In this document: positions 53,129 through 62,783 of the stretch, one piece after another
Layout of the letters: each line of letters opens with the position of its first letter
Numbering within the stretch: the stretch's first letter is position 1
DNA from: Archaeoglobales archaeon
GTDB lineage: Archaea > Halobacteriota > Archaeoglobi > Archaeoglobales > Archaeoglobaceae
Length of the DNA stretch: 64,000 nt
Direction of reading: 5' to 3'
NCBI GenBank assembly: GCA_030055525.1
Contig: JASFYJ010000005.1
Coordinates: forward strand, 1 to 64,000
Position numbers and translations under genes: made by a program
The notes under the pieces: generated by a model
What the model was told of the DNA's origin: nothing
Database searches by the model: none
The model's input: only the letters and a program-made list of their open reading frames with translations

Positions 53129-53508
53129 TATTTCTTGAAAATCTCCTCAAGCGGAATTTTACCGTGTTTCACAACTACCATGTTGATCTGAAGTATGTCT
53201 TTGGAGATCACTCTTCCCCTTATGGACTTTCTTCTCCTTATACCTTTTTCTTTTGGATTGTAGCCCACTCCCCCCGAAAGCAGCAACTTTCTCCTTGCAG
53301 ATCCAGGCAAGTCGGGTCTCATCGGGAATCCATCTTTGTCTGTTCCCCCAGTAATTTTTAGTTCATAGTCTGGCGGAAGTTCCACAATTGTTCCACTTAT
53401 CACGTCTCCTATCTGCTTTCCTATTAACCTATTGGCGTTGGCTCCACTTATTACCTTCTGGTAAGCTTTTCCAGTGCTTGGGTCTGAGATTACTACTCTG
53501 AACTCCAT
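53128..53508 (-). CDS. rps6e: Ribosomal protein S6e
   Basis: A 126-residue small-subunit ribosomal protein. FRVVISDPSTGKAYQKVISG, the ELKITGGTDKDGFPMRPDLP core and GSARRKLLLSGGVGYNPKEK match archaeal S6e, which lacks the long phosphorylated eukaryotic C-terminal helix. It leads an operon with a methyltransferase and a hypothetical gene; the 1-bp overlap suggests translational coupling. Confidence 0.96.
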   Translation of the reverse strand: MEFRVVISDPSTGKAYQKVISGANANRLIGKQIGDVISGTIVELPPDYELKITGGTDKDGFPMRPDLPGSARRKLLLSGGVGYNPKEKGIRRRKSIRGRVISKDILQINMVVVKHGKIPLEEIFKK

Positions 53509-53645
53509 GCAATACTAAACAAAGATGTGTGCTTATAAATCTTTTCCGCTGCGAACAATTTTTATGTAATCAACTAAATATCAATTGAGTTCAGAAATTT
53601 GAGGGCAGCCAGTATTATATACTCAAAGCAATTTTTCAATATAAC

Positions 53646-54428
53646 ATGAAGATCTTGCTGACTAACGATGATGGCATATACTCTGAAGGGCTTAGGGCTG
53701 CATATCATGCGTTAAAAGGTCTTGGGGAAGTTTACGTTGTAGCTCCAGTTATGCAGATGAGTGGAGTTGGAAGAAGTATTTCAATAATGACTCCTATAAG
53801 GATATCAAGAGTAAGGATAGATGGTTTGGAAGTTGTAGCTGTCAGTGGTACGCCTACGGATTCCGTTATAATTGGAATACATGAAATAATCGGCGAAGTA
53901 CCAGATCTTACAGTTTGTGGGATAAATTTTGGTGAAAATCTTAGTACTGAATCTGTAACAACATCTGGTACAGTATGTGCAGCCTTGGAAGCAGCTACCC
54001 AGGGAAGTAAAGCAATAGCAATATCCTTAGAGATGCCAGAAGAGCATAAATTTGGACTCAATTCAGCGCAGGATTTTAGATATGCGGCAGATTTTTTAAA
54101 TTGGATTGCAAAAAAGGTTGTTGAGAGTGATGTAAATGTTGACGTCTTCAACGTCAACATACCTTCGAATCCAAACGGAAAGATTGCATTTACGAGACTT
54201 GCTAGGAGAATGTACATTACTAGGGTAGAGAAAAGGTACGATCCGAGAGGTAGAGATTACTACTGGATCAACGGCAAAGAGATAGAGGATGCTGAGGAAG
54301 GTACAGATATACATGCTCTAAGATGTGGTTACATATCTATTACTCCGATATCTCTCGACGTCACTGCGAAGATCGACTATAATGTATTCAGGGGGTGGAT
54401 TGATGAATGGGAAAATAAACGCTGCTAA
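53646..54428 (+). CDS. surE: 5'-nucleotidase/polyphosphatase SurE
   Basis: A 260-residue metal-dependent phosphatase acting on nucleoside monophosphates. The catalytic aspartates are in KILLTNDDGIYSEGLRAAYH; the conserved asparagine loop is LTVCGINFGENLSTESVTTS with GTVCAALEA; the SGTPTDSVIIGIHEI segment is typical. ATG 53646 follows an AT-rich stretch; length is normal. Its end overlaps rpiA by 26 bp. Confidence 0.93.
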   Translation: MKILLTNDDGIYSEGLRAAYHALKGLGEVYVVAPVMQMSGVGRSISIMTPIRISRVRIDGLEVVAVSGTPTDSVIIGIHEIIGEVPDLTVCGINFGENLSTESVTTSGTVCAALEAATQGSKAIAISLEMPEEHKFGLNSAQDFRYAADFLNWIAKKVVESDVNVDVFNVNIPSNPNGKIAFTRLARRMYITRVEKRYDPRGRDYYWINGKEIEDAEEGTDIHALRCGYISITPISLDVTAKIDYNVFRGWIDEWENKRC

Positions 54429-55074
54429 GCTTGCCCTTAATTTAGTAAAAGATGGAACAGTTTTGGGAATTGGAAGTGGCACAACTGTTGAAGTCTTTCT
54501 GAACATGCTCGGAGAAAAAATAAAAAACGAAGGAATAAAAATTTATGGAATTCCGAGTTCATATCAGTCACATTTTGCGGCTTTGAGAAATGGTATAAAA
54601 ATTGTGGACCTTGCAGAATACCCGCAGGCAGACATATGTATAGATAGCGCAGATCAAGTTGATGCGAACATGAACTGTATAAAAGGTGGTGGAGCAGCTT
54701 TAACGAGAGAAAAGATCGTTGCAAAAGCAAGCAAAAAAGTTGTTTTGATGGTTGAAGAAAGAAAGTTGAGTGAAAAATTGAACGCTAAAGTCCCAGTGGA
54801 GGTACTACCTTTCGCTTACGGTTTTGTTTATAAAAAATTGGGGAAAATGGCGAAGTCGGTTGAGTTAAGAACCGGTAGCGGAAAGGTTGGACCCATAATA
54901 ACAGACAATGGAAATTTTATAATTGACTGCGATTTTGGAGTTATAGATAACGCTGAAGAACTCGAAAAAGAATTAAAATTAATTTCGGGTGTTATTGAAA
55001 GTGGAATTTTTCCAGCAAAGCTGATCGATGCTGTCATCGTTGGATCTCAGCACTCAGCAAAATTTTTGGATTAG
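54403..55074 (+). CDS. rpiA: Ribose-5-phosphate isomerase A
   Basis: A 223-residue enzyme interconverting ribose-5-phosphate and ribulose-5-phosphate. VLGIGSGTTVEVFLNMLGEK is the phosphate loop, DICIDSADQVDANMNCIKGG carries the catalytic acid region, GGAALTREKIVAKASKKVVL contains the general base/lysine loop, and the C-terminal SGIFPAKLIDAVIVGS is conserved. ATG 54403 overlaps surE by 26 bp; the reported longer frame would add 26 residues with no similarity. The pair surE-rpiA links nucleotide and pentose metabolism. Confidence 0.93.
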   Translation: MNGKINAAKLALNLVKDGTVLGIGSGTTVEVFLNMLGEKIKNEGIKIYGIPSSYQSHFAALRNGIKIVDLAEYPQADICIDSADQVDANMNCIKGGGAALTREKIVAKASKKVVLMVEERKLSEKLNAKVPVEVLPFAYGFVYKKLGKMAKSVELRTGSGKVGPIITDNGNFIIDCDFGVIDNAEELEKELKLISGVIESGIFPAKLIDAVIVGSQHSAKFLD

Positions 55075-56121
55075 CTACCACTTGTCTTTATTTCTGATTC
55101 TGTAGATAGCCACGATCGCAAAGAATGATACTACTGCAATTAAGCCAAAGATTCCGGCTATAAGCATCAAATCAAGTTTTTTAGATATCAAAGCATCAGT
55201 TTCTTTTATCCCTGTCTCAATTTCTTTAAGCTGGGTTTCAATTGAATTTGTTAAATTTGTTGCGGAATCGAATTTTGCCTGTCTTATTAATTCTTTAGCC
55301 TTACTTATATTTTTTTCTACTTCTTTTAGTTTTGCAGAGATATTTTCGAGCCTTAATGTGATTTCCGCCAGATTTTCGATCTGTTCTTTGTCTTTTTCTA
55401 CCTTTACTTCTAAAAGCAGGTACTTCTTCTTGACATCGTTGTATCTCCCTTCTATCTCTTCCAGCCTCTTCTCGTACTCTTTAGTCTGTTCTTTAAAGAT
55501 ACATTCTTTGACTTCTTCTTCAATTTCCGCAAGTATAGCTTCAGCTTCGATGTATTTATCTTCGTTGAATATGCTCTTAGCCTTTAAGAGCTGCTTCGAA
55601 TCTGTACAATTCTCCTTTTCGAATCTTTTTATATCTTCATAGAACTTCTGCTTATTTACAGCGGTCAAATTCAGGTCAAAAAGCTTCTTTTCTTCTGAAA
55701 AGCTCAATACAGATAGATTGAGTAACCTTTTATCGATGATCGGCACGTAACCCTGAACCCTAATTATAATCTCGTCAACTCCGCCAAATTCTGGGACATA
55801 GAACTTTAAAGAAGTCTCTTCTTTAGCTGAATACTCGTCATTTGGCGTAGGGAATAGAAATGTTCTTCCATTTTTCATCTTCACTTCAACTTGTATGGCT
55901 GCTGAATCAAGTTCGCTGAGAGCTAGATAAGTAAGCCCATCCATCTGTTTTGCATCACTATCTGTCTTTGGCTTCAAAGAGCAGCTGGAATATATATGTT
56001 CTCCTCCGTAGTAGTAGCTAGTGAATTTTTCACTGCAGGAGAACGAAAATTCGAAGGCTGAGGCAGGTACTGATATTAACAAAAACAATATAAAAAACTT
56101 GGTTATCTCAGTTCGTCCCAT
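55075..56121 (-). CDS. Exported coiled-coil protein with C-terminal membrane anchor, paralogue A
   Basis: A 348-residue protein not recognised by name. Residues 1-22 form a signal peptide (LFLLISVPASAFEF), then a beta-rich N-terminal domain (to about residue 145) with FSCSEKF and YSSCSLKP cysteines. A long coiled coil (about 180-310) follows, with repeated ENISAKLKEVEKNISKAKEL patterns, and a final membrane segment (LMLIAGIFGLIAVVSFFAIV). The C-terminal basic tail predicts an outside-facing domain anchored in the membrane. It overlaps its partner gene by 19 bp and shares its architecture; a surface structure or adhesion role is only a guess. Confidence 0.7.
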   Translation of the reverse strand: MGRTEITKFFILFLLISVPASAFEFSFSCSEKFTSYYYGGEHIYSSCSLKPKTDSDAKQMDGLTYLALSELDSAAIQVEVKMKNGRTFLFPTPNDEYSAKEETSLKFYVPEFGGVDEIIIRVQGYVPIIDKRLLNLSVLSFSEEKKLFDLNLTAVNKQKFYEDIKRFEKENCTDSKQLLKAKSIFNEDKYIEAEAILAEIEEEVKECIFKEQTKEYEKRLEEIEGRYNDVKKKYLLLEVKVEKDKEQIENLAEITLRLENISAKLKEVEKNISKAKELIRQAKFDSATNLTNSIETQLKEIETGIKETDALISKKLDLMLIAGIFGLIAVVSFFAIVAIYRIRNKDKW

Positions 56122-57272
56122 CTTTTCCTCCTCCGAATTTTTATTAGAACTACTATTATTAAAAATACCGCTGCTAAAGAAGCTAAGATATACAATGGAT
56201 TGAAGGGTAACGCTATTGATGGGATAAAACCACCCTTCTGAGTCTCTGCAGTTATTTGATCGATCAAACCCTCTACAGTATCCTTTAGAGATTTTACGTC
56301 GGTAGTTACTTCTTCTAGAATACTCCTAGCCTTGGTATAATCACCATTCTCTATCAAGTTTTTGGCATCTTTTAGATTATTTTTTAGCGAGTTGAGAGCA
56401 TCTTCGTACTCTTTTTGTTTCAATGCAAGATCAGTGTATCTCTCGCTTCCCTTTATCTTTTCAAGTAAAACTGATGAATTCATCAGCAACTTCTGCACTT
56501 TAGATACTTCTGAATCTACATCAATGTACATCTTTTCAACAACCTTCTTGTTAGAGAGATCAAAAAGTTTTTTTAACGCATCCGAAGCCATTTTTAGCTT
56601 TTCATCTGCTTTTATGTAGTTTTTGCTTAGAAGGTAGGACTCGGCAGAATCTATTAAATCTGAAACATTTTTGAAATCTTCCTCGCTGTATAAACCTTCA
56701 GATTTGAGTGTTTCTTTAAGTTCGCTTAAATTTGCCCTGATAATTTTTATATCGTTTTTGAAGATCACCTCGTTTGCGACTTTTATTGTTACATTCGGTA
56801 AAGCGTTGGATTCGCAGTCTTCACAACTTGCAGCCAATGCAACGAATTCGCAGAGCCTAACGTTACATGTAGGAACTGTTGCTGTTAGATTCGCAGTTAT
56901 CTTGTCGATTCCCTTCTCTTCGGTTCCAGTTTTGAAATATTTGGCATCGATCTGAGCCTTCTTTCCACTCATCTGTTCATCCCAAGCACCGCCTTGATAG
57001 TAATCAACGATCAGCCTCCATACCGCATCGTTCAGATCTGTTTGGAAGTAGTAAGTTCTTGCGTTATTTTCTTCGCCACCGATAAGAATTCGGTATGCCG
57101 AGCTTTTTGGATAGACTACATAGTTTAGATATATCTTTTCTCCAGCGGTGTAGCAATCTTCTTCGGGAGTTATCGTATACTCAACTTTAAAATGTTTCTC
57201 ACTGAGCGTTTCTAAGGCTAAAGTTGGAGCCGTGGTGAGTATTAACACTAGTAAAGTAACTGCTAAACGCAT
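56103..57272 (-). CDS. Exported coiled-coil protein with C-terminal membrane anchor, paralogue B
   Basis: A 389-residue protein with the same layout as its downstream neighbour: signal peptide (residues 1-20, LLVLILTTAPTLALETLS), a N-terminal domain with CYTAGEKIYLNYVVYPKSSA and FVALAASCEDCESNALPNVT (a vicinal pair CxxC and further Cys), a coiled-coil region (about 200-340, ENGDYTKARSILEEVTTDVK), and a membrane segment near the C-terminus (LPFNPLYILASLAAVFLIIV), then a basic RRRKRWDE tail. It probably stands on the cell surface in complex with paralogue A. No named family is claimed. Confidence 0.7.
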   Translation of the reverse strand: MRLAVTLLVLILTTAPTLALETLSEKHFKVEYTITPEEDCYTAGEKIYLNYVVYPKSSAYRILIGGEENNARTYYFQTDLNDAVWRLIVDYYQGGAWDEQMSGKKAQIDAKYFKTGTEEKGIDKITANLTATVPTCNVRLCEFVALAASCEDCESNALPNVTIKVANEVIFKNDIKIIRANLSELKETLKSEGLYSEEDFKNVSDLIDSAESYLLSKNYIKADEKLKMASDALKKLFDLSNKKVVEKMYIDVDSEVSKVQKLLMNSSVLLEKIKGSERYTDLALKQKEYEDALNSLKNNLKDAKNLIENGDYTKARSILEEVTTDVKSLKDTVEGLIDQITAETQKGGFIPSIALPFNPLYILASLAAVFLIIVVLIKIRRRKRWDELR

Positions 57273-57400
57273 ACAAAAATTTTTTCAAAAAAGAATTTAA
57301 AATTTTCTAAGAACGAGGAGATAGCTGCTGGGTGACGTTTCAGTCTAATTCTCATCTTAAAAAATTGACTAGAAAGTACATTGGATACGCAAAACCTAAA

Positions 57401-58546
<1,146 letters not shown>

Positions 58547-58547
<1 letters not shown>

Positions 58548-58903
58548 TACCTTCTGTATACTTCCCCTATATCAAGCTCGATTCTTTCACTTATTAGATC
58601 CATTATCTCTCCAACTACGGCTAACAGCTTGTTATAGGAGTCTATGAACCTGACAACACTTTCCCTTGTGTTCAACTTGGATTGAATTTCCGTTAATTGA
58701 CTCAACAATTCGTGATCAAATTCACCGGACATCTGCTTCATCATGAAGTCCTGCTGTTTTTGCTGGAATTCAACTAGCATCTCTTGTGCCACTTCATCGT
58801 TTCTTAGTTCTCTTTCCGTTTCCAAAAAATTCTTGTACTCTTCCAGCTGCGTTATACATGCAGCGAGCTCTAAAGCCTTCTCCCTTACTGACTCACTTAA
58901 CAT
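58547..58903 (-). CDS. YlbF/YmcA-family protein
   Basis: A 118-residue helical protein with the Com_YlbF pattern: SVREKALELAACITQLEEYK, then a basic RELRNDEVAQEML segment and QKQQDFMMKQMSGEFDHELL. In Bacillus this family forms a complex with YaaT that affects RNase Y; archaeal homologues have no proven role. It is the first gene of a YlbF-CcdA-TrmY operon, each spaced 0-2 bp. Confidence 0.8.
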
Positions 58904-59002
58904 TTCAACTCACCTTTTTCAATTTTTGATTTGTCTCTCTTCAACTATATTAACTTTCCCATTCAAAATACAAATTCAAATTATAAAATATATTTTTTAA
59001 AT

Positions 59003-59668
59003 TTACAGATGCGCTATGAAAGCTTTTGGAGCCGTTTCACCCAACTTAGTGGCCAGTTCAAGAAATTCTTGAATTAAATTTACAAAACTATTCGCAAAGT
59101 TCATTATGTTCATGTCATCCTAAGTTTTTTTGATCGCGTAGCCCAGACCTTTTTCGCTTCTTAATCACCAAAGATCTTCGTAGCATTGATGGCTGTTTTT
59201 TGCCAAATTGCAACGCTCAAGTTCGTCAGAGTATCATCTTCAGTTACTAAGGCAATGGAACCTTCAAGGGATATTATAAAGAGCTTCAAAAATCCCATCA
59301 AATAGTAGAATAAAACATCTAAAAGCTTACAGATCAACTCATCGCTTTGAGAAACAACGGTCAAAAACTCTGGAAGTCTTTTCTAGAGGAATTCGGAAGT
59401 ACTTCTCTATGCCCAACCACTATAAGGTGTTCAAAAAAACTTGGCAAGTGCTTTAAATAAAGCAGATACGCAAGTTTTGGATTTTTAGATGTGTTAGCCC
59501 AGCACAAGAATGTTCAAAACTTGTTTCCTACCTCTAAGTTTGCTATTGTGCTTTTAAGTAAAGCTTTAGCAAGGTTTTCTGGTGTATCACTGAAATCTTC
59601 CTCCTGCGCAGCTGCAGGGGAAAAGAGATCAATAACCCGATGGCGAGCAGAACGCTTAACTTCACCAC
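59003..59668 (-). pseudogene. Decayed gene for a secreted protein, with frameshifts and stops
   Basis: This fills most of the 960-bp stretch (58904-59863) with no intact gene. Minus strand: GTG 59668 (AGGTG site upstream) opens a signal peptide core KLSVLLAIGLL; after a frame change it continues as PAAAQEEDFSDTPENLAKAL to a TGA, then in frame NTSKNPKLAYLLYLKHLPSF. A second frame gives LPEFLTVVSQSDELICKLLD onward to a stop after KTAINATKIFGD (59161), and a third reads SEKGLGYAIKKT-stop-DDMNIMNFANSFVNL to LGETAPKAFIAHL at 59003. Joined pieces are protein-like across about 220 codons. No homologue is named. Confidence 0.6.
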
Positions 59669-59863
59669 ACCTACTTACTTTTTAGTACTCGCGATATTGC
59701 AATTAATCTTCAGTATTTATACTTTTTGATTTTTGCCAAATATTATCGTTTACGTCTTTAGTATCATCTTCAAAGATGCAGTAGAAAATTTTAAATCTCG
59801 GTAAAGTTTTCACTTCTCAGTGACTTTCATTGGTTCCAAAAAAATGACGGCTGTTGTGAGACC

Positions 59864-60724
59864 ATGATGCTGGAAAAGTTGGAGGAAAGGAAAAGTCAAT
59901 TAGAAAAGGAGGTTCAGGATCTAATAAAGAGGAGGGACGAACTCAACGAAGCATCAAAGAACTATGCAAAGAAGAGGGACGAGCTTAACGCTAAAGTGAA
60001 GGAGCTTTTGGCAAGGGCTAAAGAGTTAAAGGCTAGAAGAGATGAATTGAACGTAAGAATAAAAGAACTGAAAGACAAAAAGGGGAAACTTTACGATGAA
60101 ATAGATGCACTCTACAGCGAAGTAGACAAGTTGAGGAAGAGCATTGACAAGGGTGGAAGACCGCTTGGAGAGATCGAAAGGGAGATAAGAAGACTTGAAT
60201 TTAGGCAGCAGACAAGTGTCTTGACGATTGAAAAAGAGAGAGCACTCGTGGAGAGAATATCTAGGCTTAGAAAAGAGCTCGAAGAAAGAAAGGCCCAGCT
60301 CGAGAAACATGAAGGTTTTAAGAAGCTGATTGCAAGGATAAGAGAACTGAAAGATAATTTAAGAGAAGTCAACAACGAAATGAAAAGCTTGGTTGAGCAG
60401 GCAGACAAGTACCACGAAGAACTCGTAAAAATCTTGGCTGAAGTTGATGCATCTAGAAAGATGGCAGACGAAATGCATGAGAACTTTGTAAAAAGCAAAA
60501 AAGAAGCTGATGCCTGTCACGAAGAAGCTTTAAAGAAGAGAAAAGACATCAGAGATCTTGAGAAGGTAATAAAGGCGCTAAAATCCAGGCAAGCCAAATC
60601 TAAGGAGCAGATAGAAAAAGAAGAACTGATAAAGAAAGCAAAGCAGATATACGAGATGTTCAAGAGAGGAGAAAAGATAGAGACTGAAGATTTGCTTATT
60701 CTCCAGCGGGCTGGTTTAATTTAA
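59864..60724 (+). CDS. Archaeal coiled-coil protein (COG1340 type)
   Basis: A 286-residue, almost fully helical coiled-coil protein: LEERKSQLEKEVQDLIKRRD, ARAKELKARRDELNVRIKEL and LISRIRELKDNLREVNNEM-like blocks with heptads up to residue 260 or so. GRPLGEIEREIRRLEFRQQT in the middle is the family signature of COG1340. The C-terminus ends in a short conserved tail (GEKIETEDLLILQRAGL). ATG 59864 or 59867 could be the start. Role unknown; proteins of this group are widespread in archaea. Its last 29 bp overlap convergent iorB. Confidence 0.8.
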   Translation: MMLEKLEERKSQLEKEVQDLIKRRDELNEASKNYAKKRDELNAKVKELLARAKELKARRDELNVRIKELKDKKGKLYDEIDALYSEVDKLRKSIDKGGRPLGEIEREIRRLEFRQQTSVLTIEKERALVERISRLRKELEERKAQLEKHEGFKKLIARIRELKDNLREVNNEMKSLVEQADKYHEELVKILAEVDASRKMADEMHENFVKSKKEADACHEEALKKRKDIRDLEKVIKALKSRQAKSKEQIEKEELIKKAKQIYEMFKRGEKIETEDLLILQRAGLI

Positions 60725-61298
60725 CTTTTTCGTAACCCATCCTAAGAGCTTTTAAATTTATTTCGTGTAGATTTTCTGGAATTACGTATTTTACAGCCCA
60801 TTCCAAGTCTTCATAGCTGAATGGCATCGGATAGATCGCAAAAGTTGCACCAATGATCGCAACGTTTGTCGCTTGGATACTTCCTGCTTTTTCCGCTATT
60901 TCAGTGATGTTTAAAGCGTGAACTTTACAGATCTTTGAGATATCACTTATTATCTCCTCTATCTCTGGATACCTTGCTATCCCTGTTGTAACTGATGGTG
61001 GTATTATCTTCCTTGTGTTCAAAACAACTATGCTTTTTTCAGATAAATACTTTGCATATCTGAGCGCCTCTACTGGCTCTAAAGCTATGAGTAAATCTGC
61101 ATCGCCCTCTGGGACGAGTGGGGAGTAGACCTCTCCAATCCTTACGTGAACCTCTACGCTTCCTCCTCTTTGCGCCATTCCGTGTGTTTCAGCAGTTAAG
61201 ACATTATTTTCAGCTTTCATGGCAGCTCTTGCCAATATCGCTGCAGTTGTCAGTGCCCCTTGTCCTCCAACACCTACAATAACTATGTTCAATTTCAT
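60696..61298 (-). CDS. iorB: Indolepyruvate ferredoxin oxidoreductase beta subunit IorB
   Basis: A 200-residue pyruvate ferredoxin oxidoreductase gamma-type domain; IorAB oxidises aryl pyruvates to aryl-acetyl-CoA. NIVIVGVGGQGALTTAAILA and TAETHGMAQRGGSVEVHVRI are the family signatures. iorA is not adjacent, so the alpha partner must be elsewhere, or this is a stand-alone gamma-domain protein. It is followed by a 29-bp overlap with the COG1340 gene, and preceded 23 bp upstream by the DHH gene. Confidence 0.87.
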   Translation of the reverse strand: MKLNIVIVGVGGQGALTTAAILARAAMKAENNVLTAETHGMAQRGGSVEVHVRIGEVYSPLVPEGDADLLIALEPVEALRYAKYLSEKSIVVLNTRKIIPPSVTTGIARYPEIEEIISDISKICKVHALNITEIAEKAGSIQATNVAIIGATFAIYPMPFSYEDLEWAVKYVIPENLHEINLKALRMGYEKVKLNQPAGE

Positions 61299-61321
61299 GA
61301 GGGAATGAACAGTTTAGAGTT

Positions 61322-62755
61322 TTATAACTTTAAGCTTTCAATTCCTACCGCTGATAGAAATCTTCTCTTTATAGCATCTGAAATTAGTTTGGCAAGTGTA
61401 TCCTTATCAGCAACCTCTCCAAAAATCCCGAGTGGGATTTGAGCACCTGCCGCATGGGCATGTCCTCCAGCACTTCCAACGTCTTGGAATGCCTTTTTAA
61501 GAACCTCTCCTATATTGATCCTTACATCTTTGTTCCTTGCGCTTACGTAGACCACATCTTTTACTATTCCGTAAACTACAACCGTTGATACGCCCTCAAG
61601 TTTTAAAAGAAAGTCTGCTGCCTGTGGCAAGGCATCTCTGTCGTTTGTAAAACCTGCAAAGCTAATTAGAAAGCTTGAATATATTTGTCTGTTCTTTATA
61701 GCTGCACCCAAAACTTCTAGAGCCTCTACAGACATTGCGGGCCTTTCCATTTTTTCTATTAGTTCGTGATCGACAAGAGGATAAAGATATGCTGCTGCAA
61801 GAAAATCGGAAATTTTGGCATTTTTCTTAAAATCATCGGTTTCAACCTTTATACCGAAAAGAAGTGCTGTAGCAAGAGTTTTTGTTGGTATTATTTTTAG
61901 AATTTTTATGTATTCTACCAAAATCGTTGCTGTAGCGCCAACATTCGTTCTTATATCTACATATTCAGCTTTTGCATCATCCGCCGGATGGTGGTCGATA
62001 ATTATAGATATTTCAACGTTCTGCGGTATGGAATTGTTTTTACCTGGTCCTGAGGAATCTACGATGGCAAACTTTGAATACCTGCTAAGGTCGGCATTTT
62101 TAGCATTTATCATAGGTATTTCAAGTAGATTCACCATTGCTCTGTTTTTGTGATGTAGTATCTCACCATAGTAGAGTATATCTGCATCGACGCCGAAAGT
62201 TTTTGCTATCTCTTTAAGTGTGTAGGCTGAAGAGATCGCATCAGGATCGGGATTGTCGTGAGTAAATATTCCCAACTTTTTACCTTTCATTTCAGCAAGT
62301 ATCTTTTTTAGTTTTCCTAATTTTTGGTAAGTTTCCAGCTTCTTAATTTCTTCAATTATTGCGCTTTTTATTGCATCTGCCGATAGTACAACAACCTCGA
62401 CACCTAAACTTTCAAGGTCCTCTTTTGCCTTTGGAGTTGTAACCTTTACAATTATTGGAGTTTCTCGGATGAATTCTTTTATTTTTTTGGCAACTTTGAT
62501 GTTAGTTTCATCACTTGGGCTTAAAATTAAAATTGCAGAAAATTTTTGTAGCTCCAGATCTTTGTAGCTTTCTATTTTTTCTGGTTCTCTAAGAAGAGCA
62601 TCGTAGCCTTCATGTACTAAAAAGTCTACTATATCCTTCTGTGGATCTATTACGAGCACACTTTTTCCGAACTTTGTAAGCTCCTTGATAACACCTATGC
62701 TTATTGCATCCGATCCGATAACTAAATAGTCATAGCCTTTACCGTTCTCTGCCAT
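61322..62755 (-). CDS. TrkA-N/DHH-DHHA1 phosphoesterase fusion
   Basis: A 477-residue fusion. Residues about 5-130 are a TrkA-N/RCK-like Rossmann domain (YLVIGSDAISIGVIKELTKF), whose glycine loop is altered (GSDAIS). Residues about 150-330 are a DHH phosphoesterase: GIFTHDNPDPDAISSAYTL, FAIVDSSGPGKN and IIIDHHPADDA. DHHA1 follows, with GSAGGHAHAAGAQIPLG near residue 445. Such proteins cleave small phosphodiesters or oligonucleotides (NrnA/GdpP relatives), and the RCK domain may sense a nucleotide. This architecture is known in archaea; the substrate here is not determined. Confidence 0.85.
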   Translation of the reverse strand: MAENGKGYDYLVIGSDAISIGVIKELTKFGKSVLVIDPQKDIVDFLVHEGYDALLREPEKIESYKDLELQKFSAILILSPSDETNIKVAKKIKEFIRETPIIVKVTTPKAKEDLESLGVEVVVLSADAIKSAIIEEIKKLETYQKLGKLKKILAEMKGKKLGIFTHDNPDPDAISSAYTLKEIAKTFGVDADILYYGEILHHKNRAMVNLLEIPMINAKNADLSRYSKFAIVDSSGPGKNNSIPQNVEISIIIDHHPADDAKAEYVDIRTNVGATATILVEYIKILKIIPTKTLATALLFGIKVETDDFKKNAKISDFLAAAYLYPLVDHELIEKMERPAMSVEALEVLGAAIKNRQIYSSFLISFAGFTNDRDALPQAADFLLKLEGVSTVVVYGIVKDVVYVSARNKDVRINIGEVLKKAFQDVGSAGGHAHAAGAQIPLGIFGEVADKDTLAKLISDAIKRRFLSAVGIESLKL

Positions 62756-62783
62756 TCTTTAATTACTCAATTACAAGTAAATT

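Noticed and set aside
57305..57350. GC-richer patch between the paired surface protein genes and trmY examined as a C/D box RNA.
   Set aside because: A CTGA-like box can be found, but no matching RTGATGA box at proper spacing and no terminal stem on either strand.
59491..59685. 64-aa plus-strand ORF in the large gap.
   Set aside because: It is antisense to the decayed secreted-protein gene, which has a better signal peptide and ribosome binding site on the minus strand.
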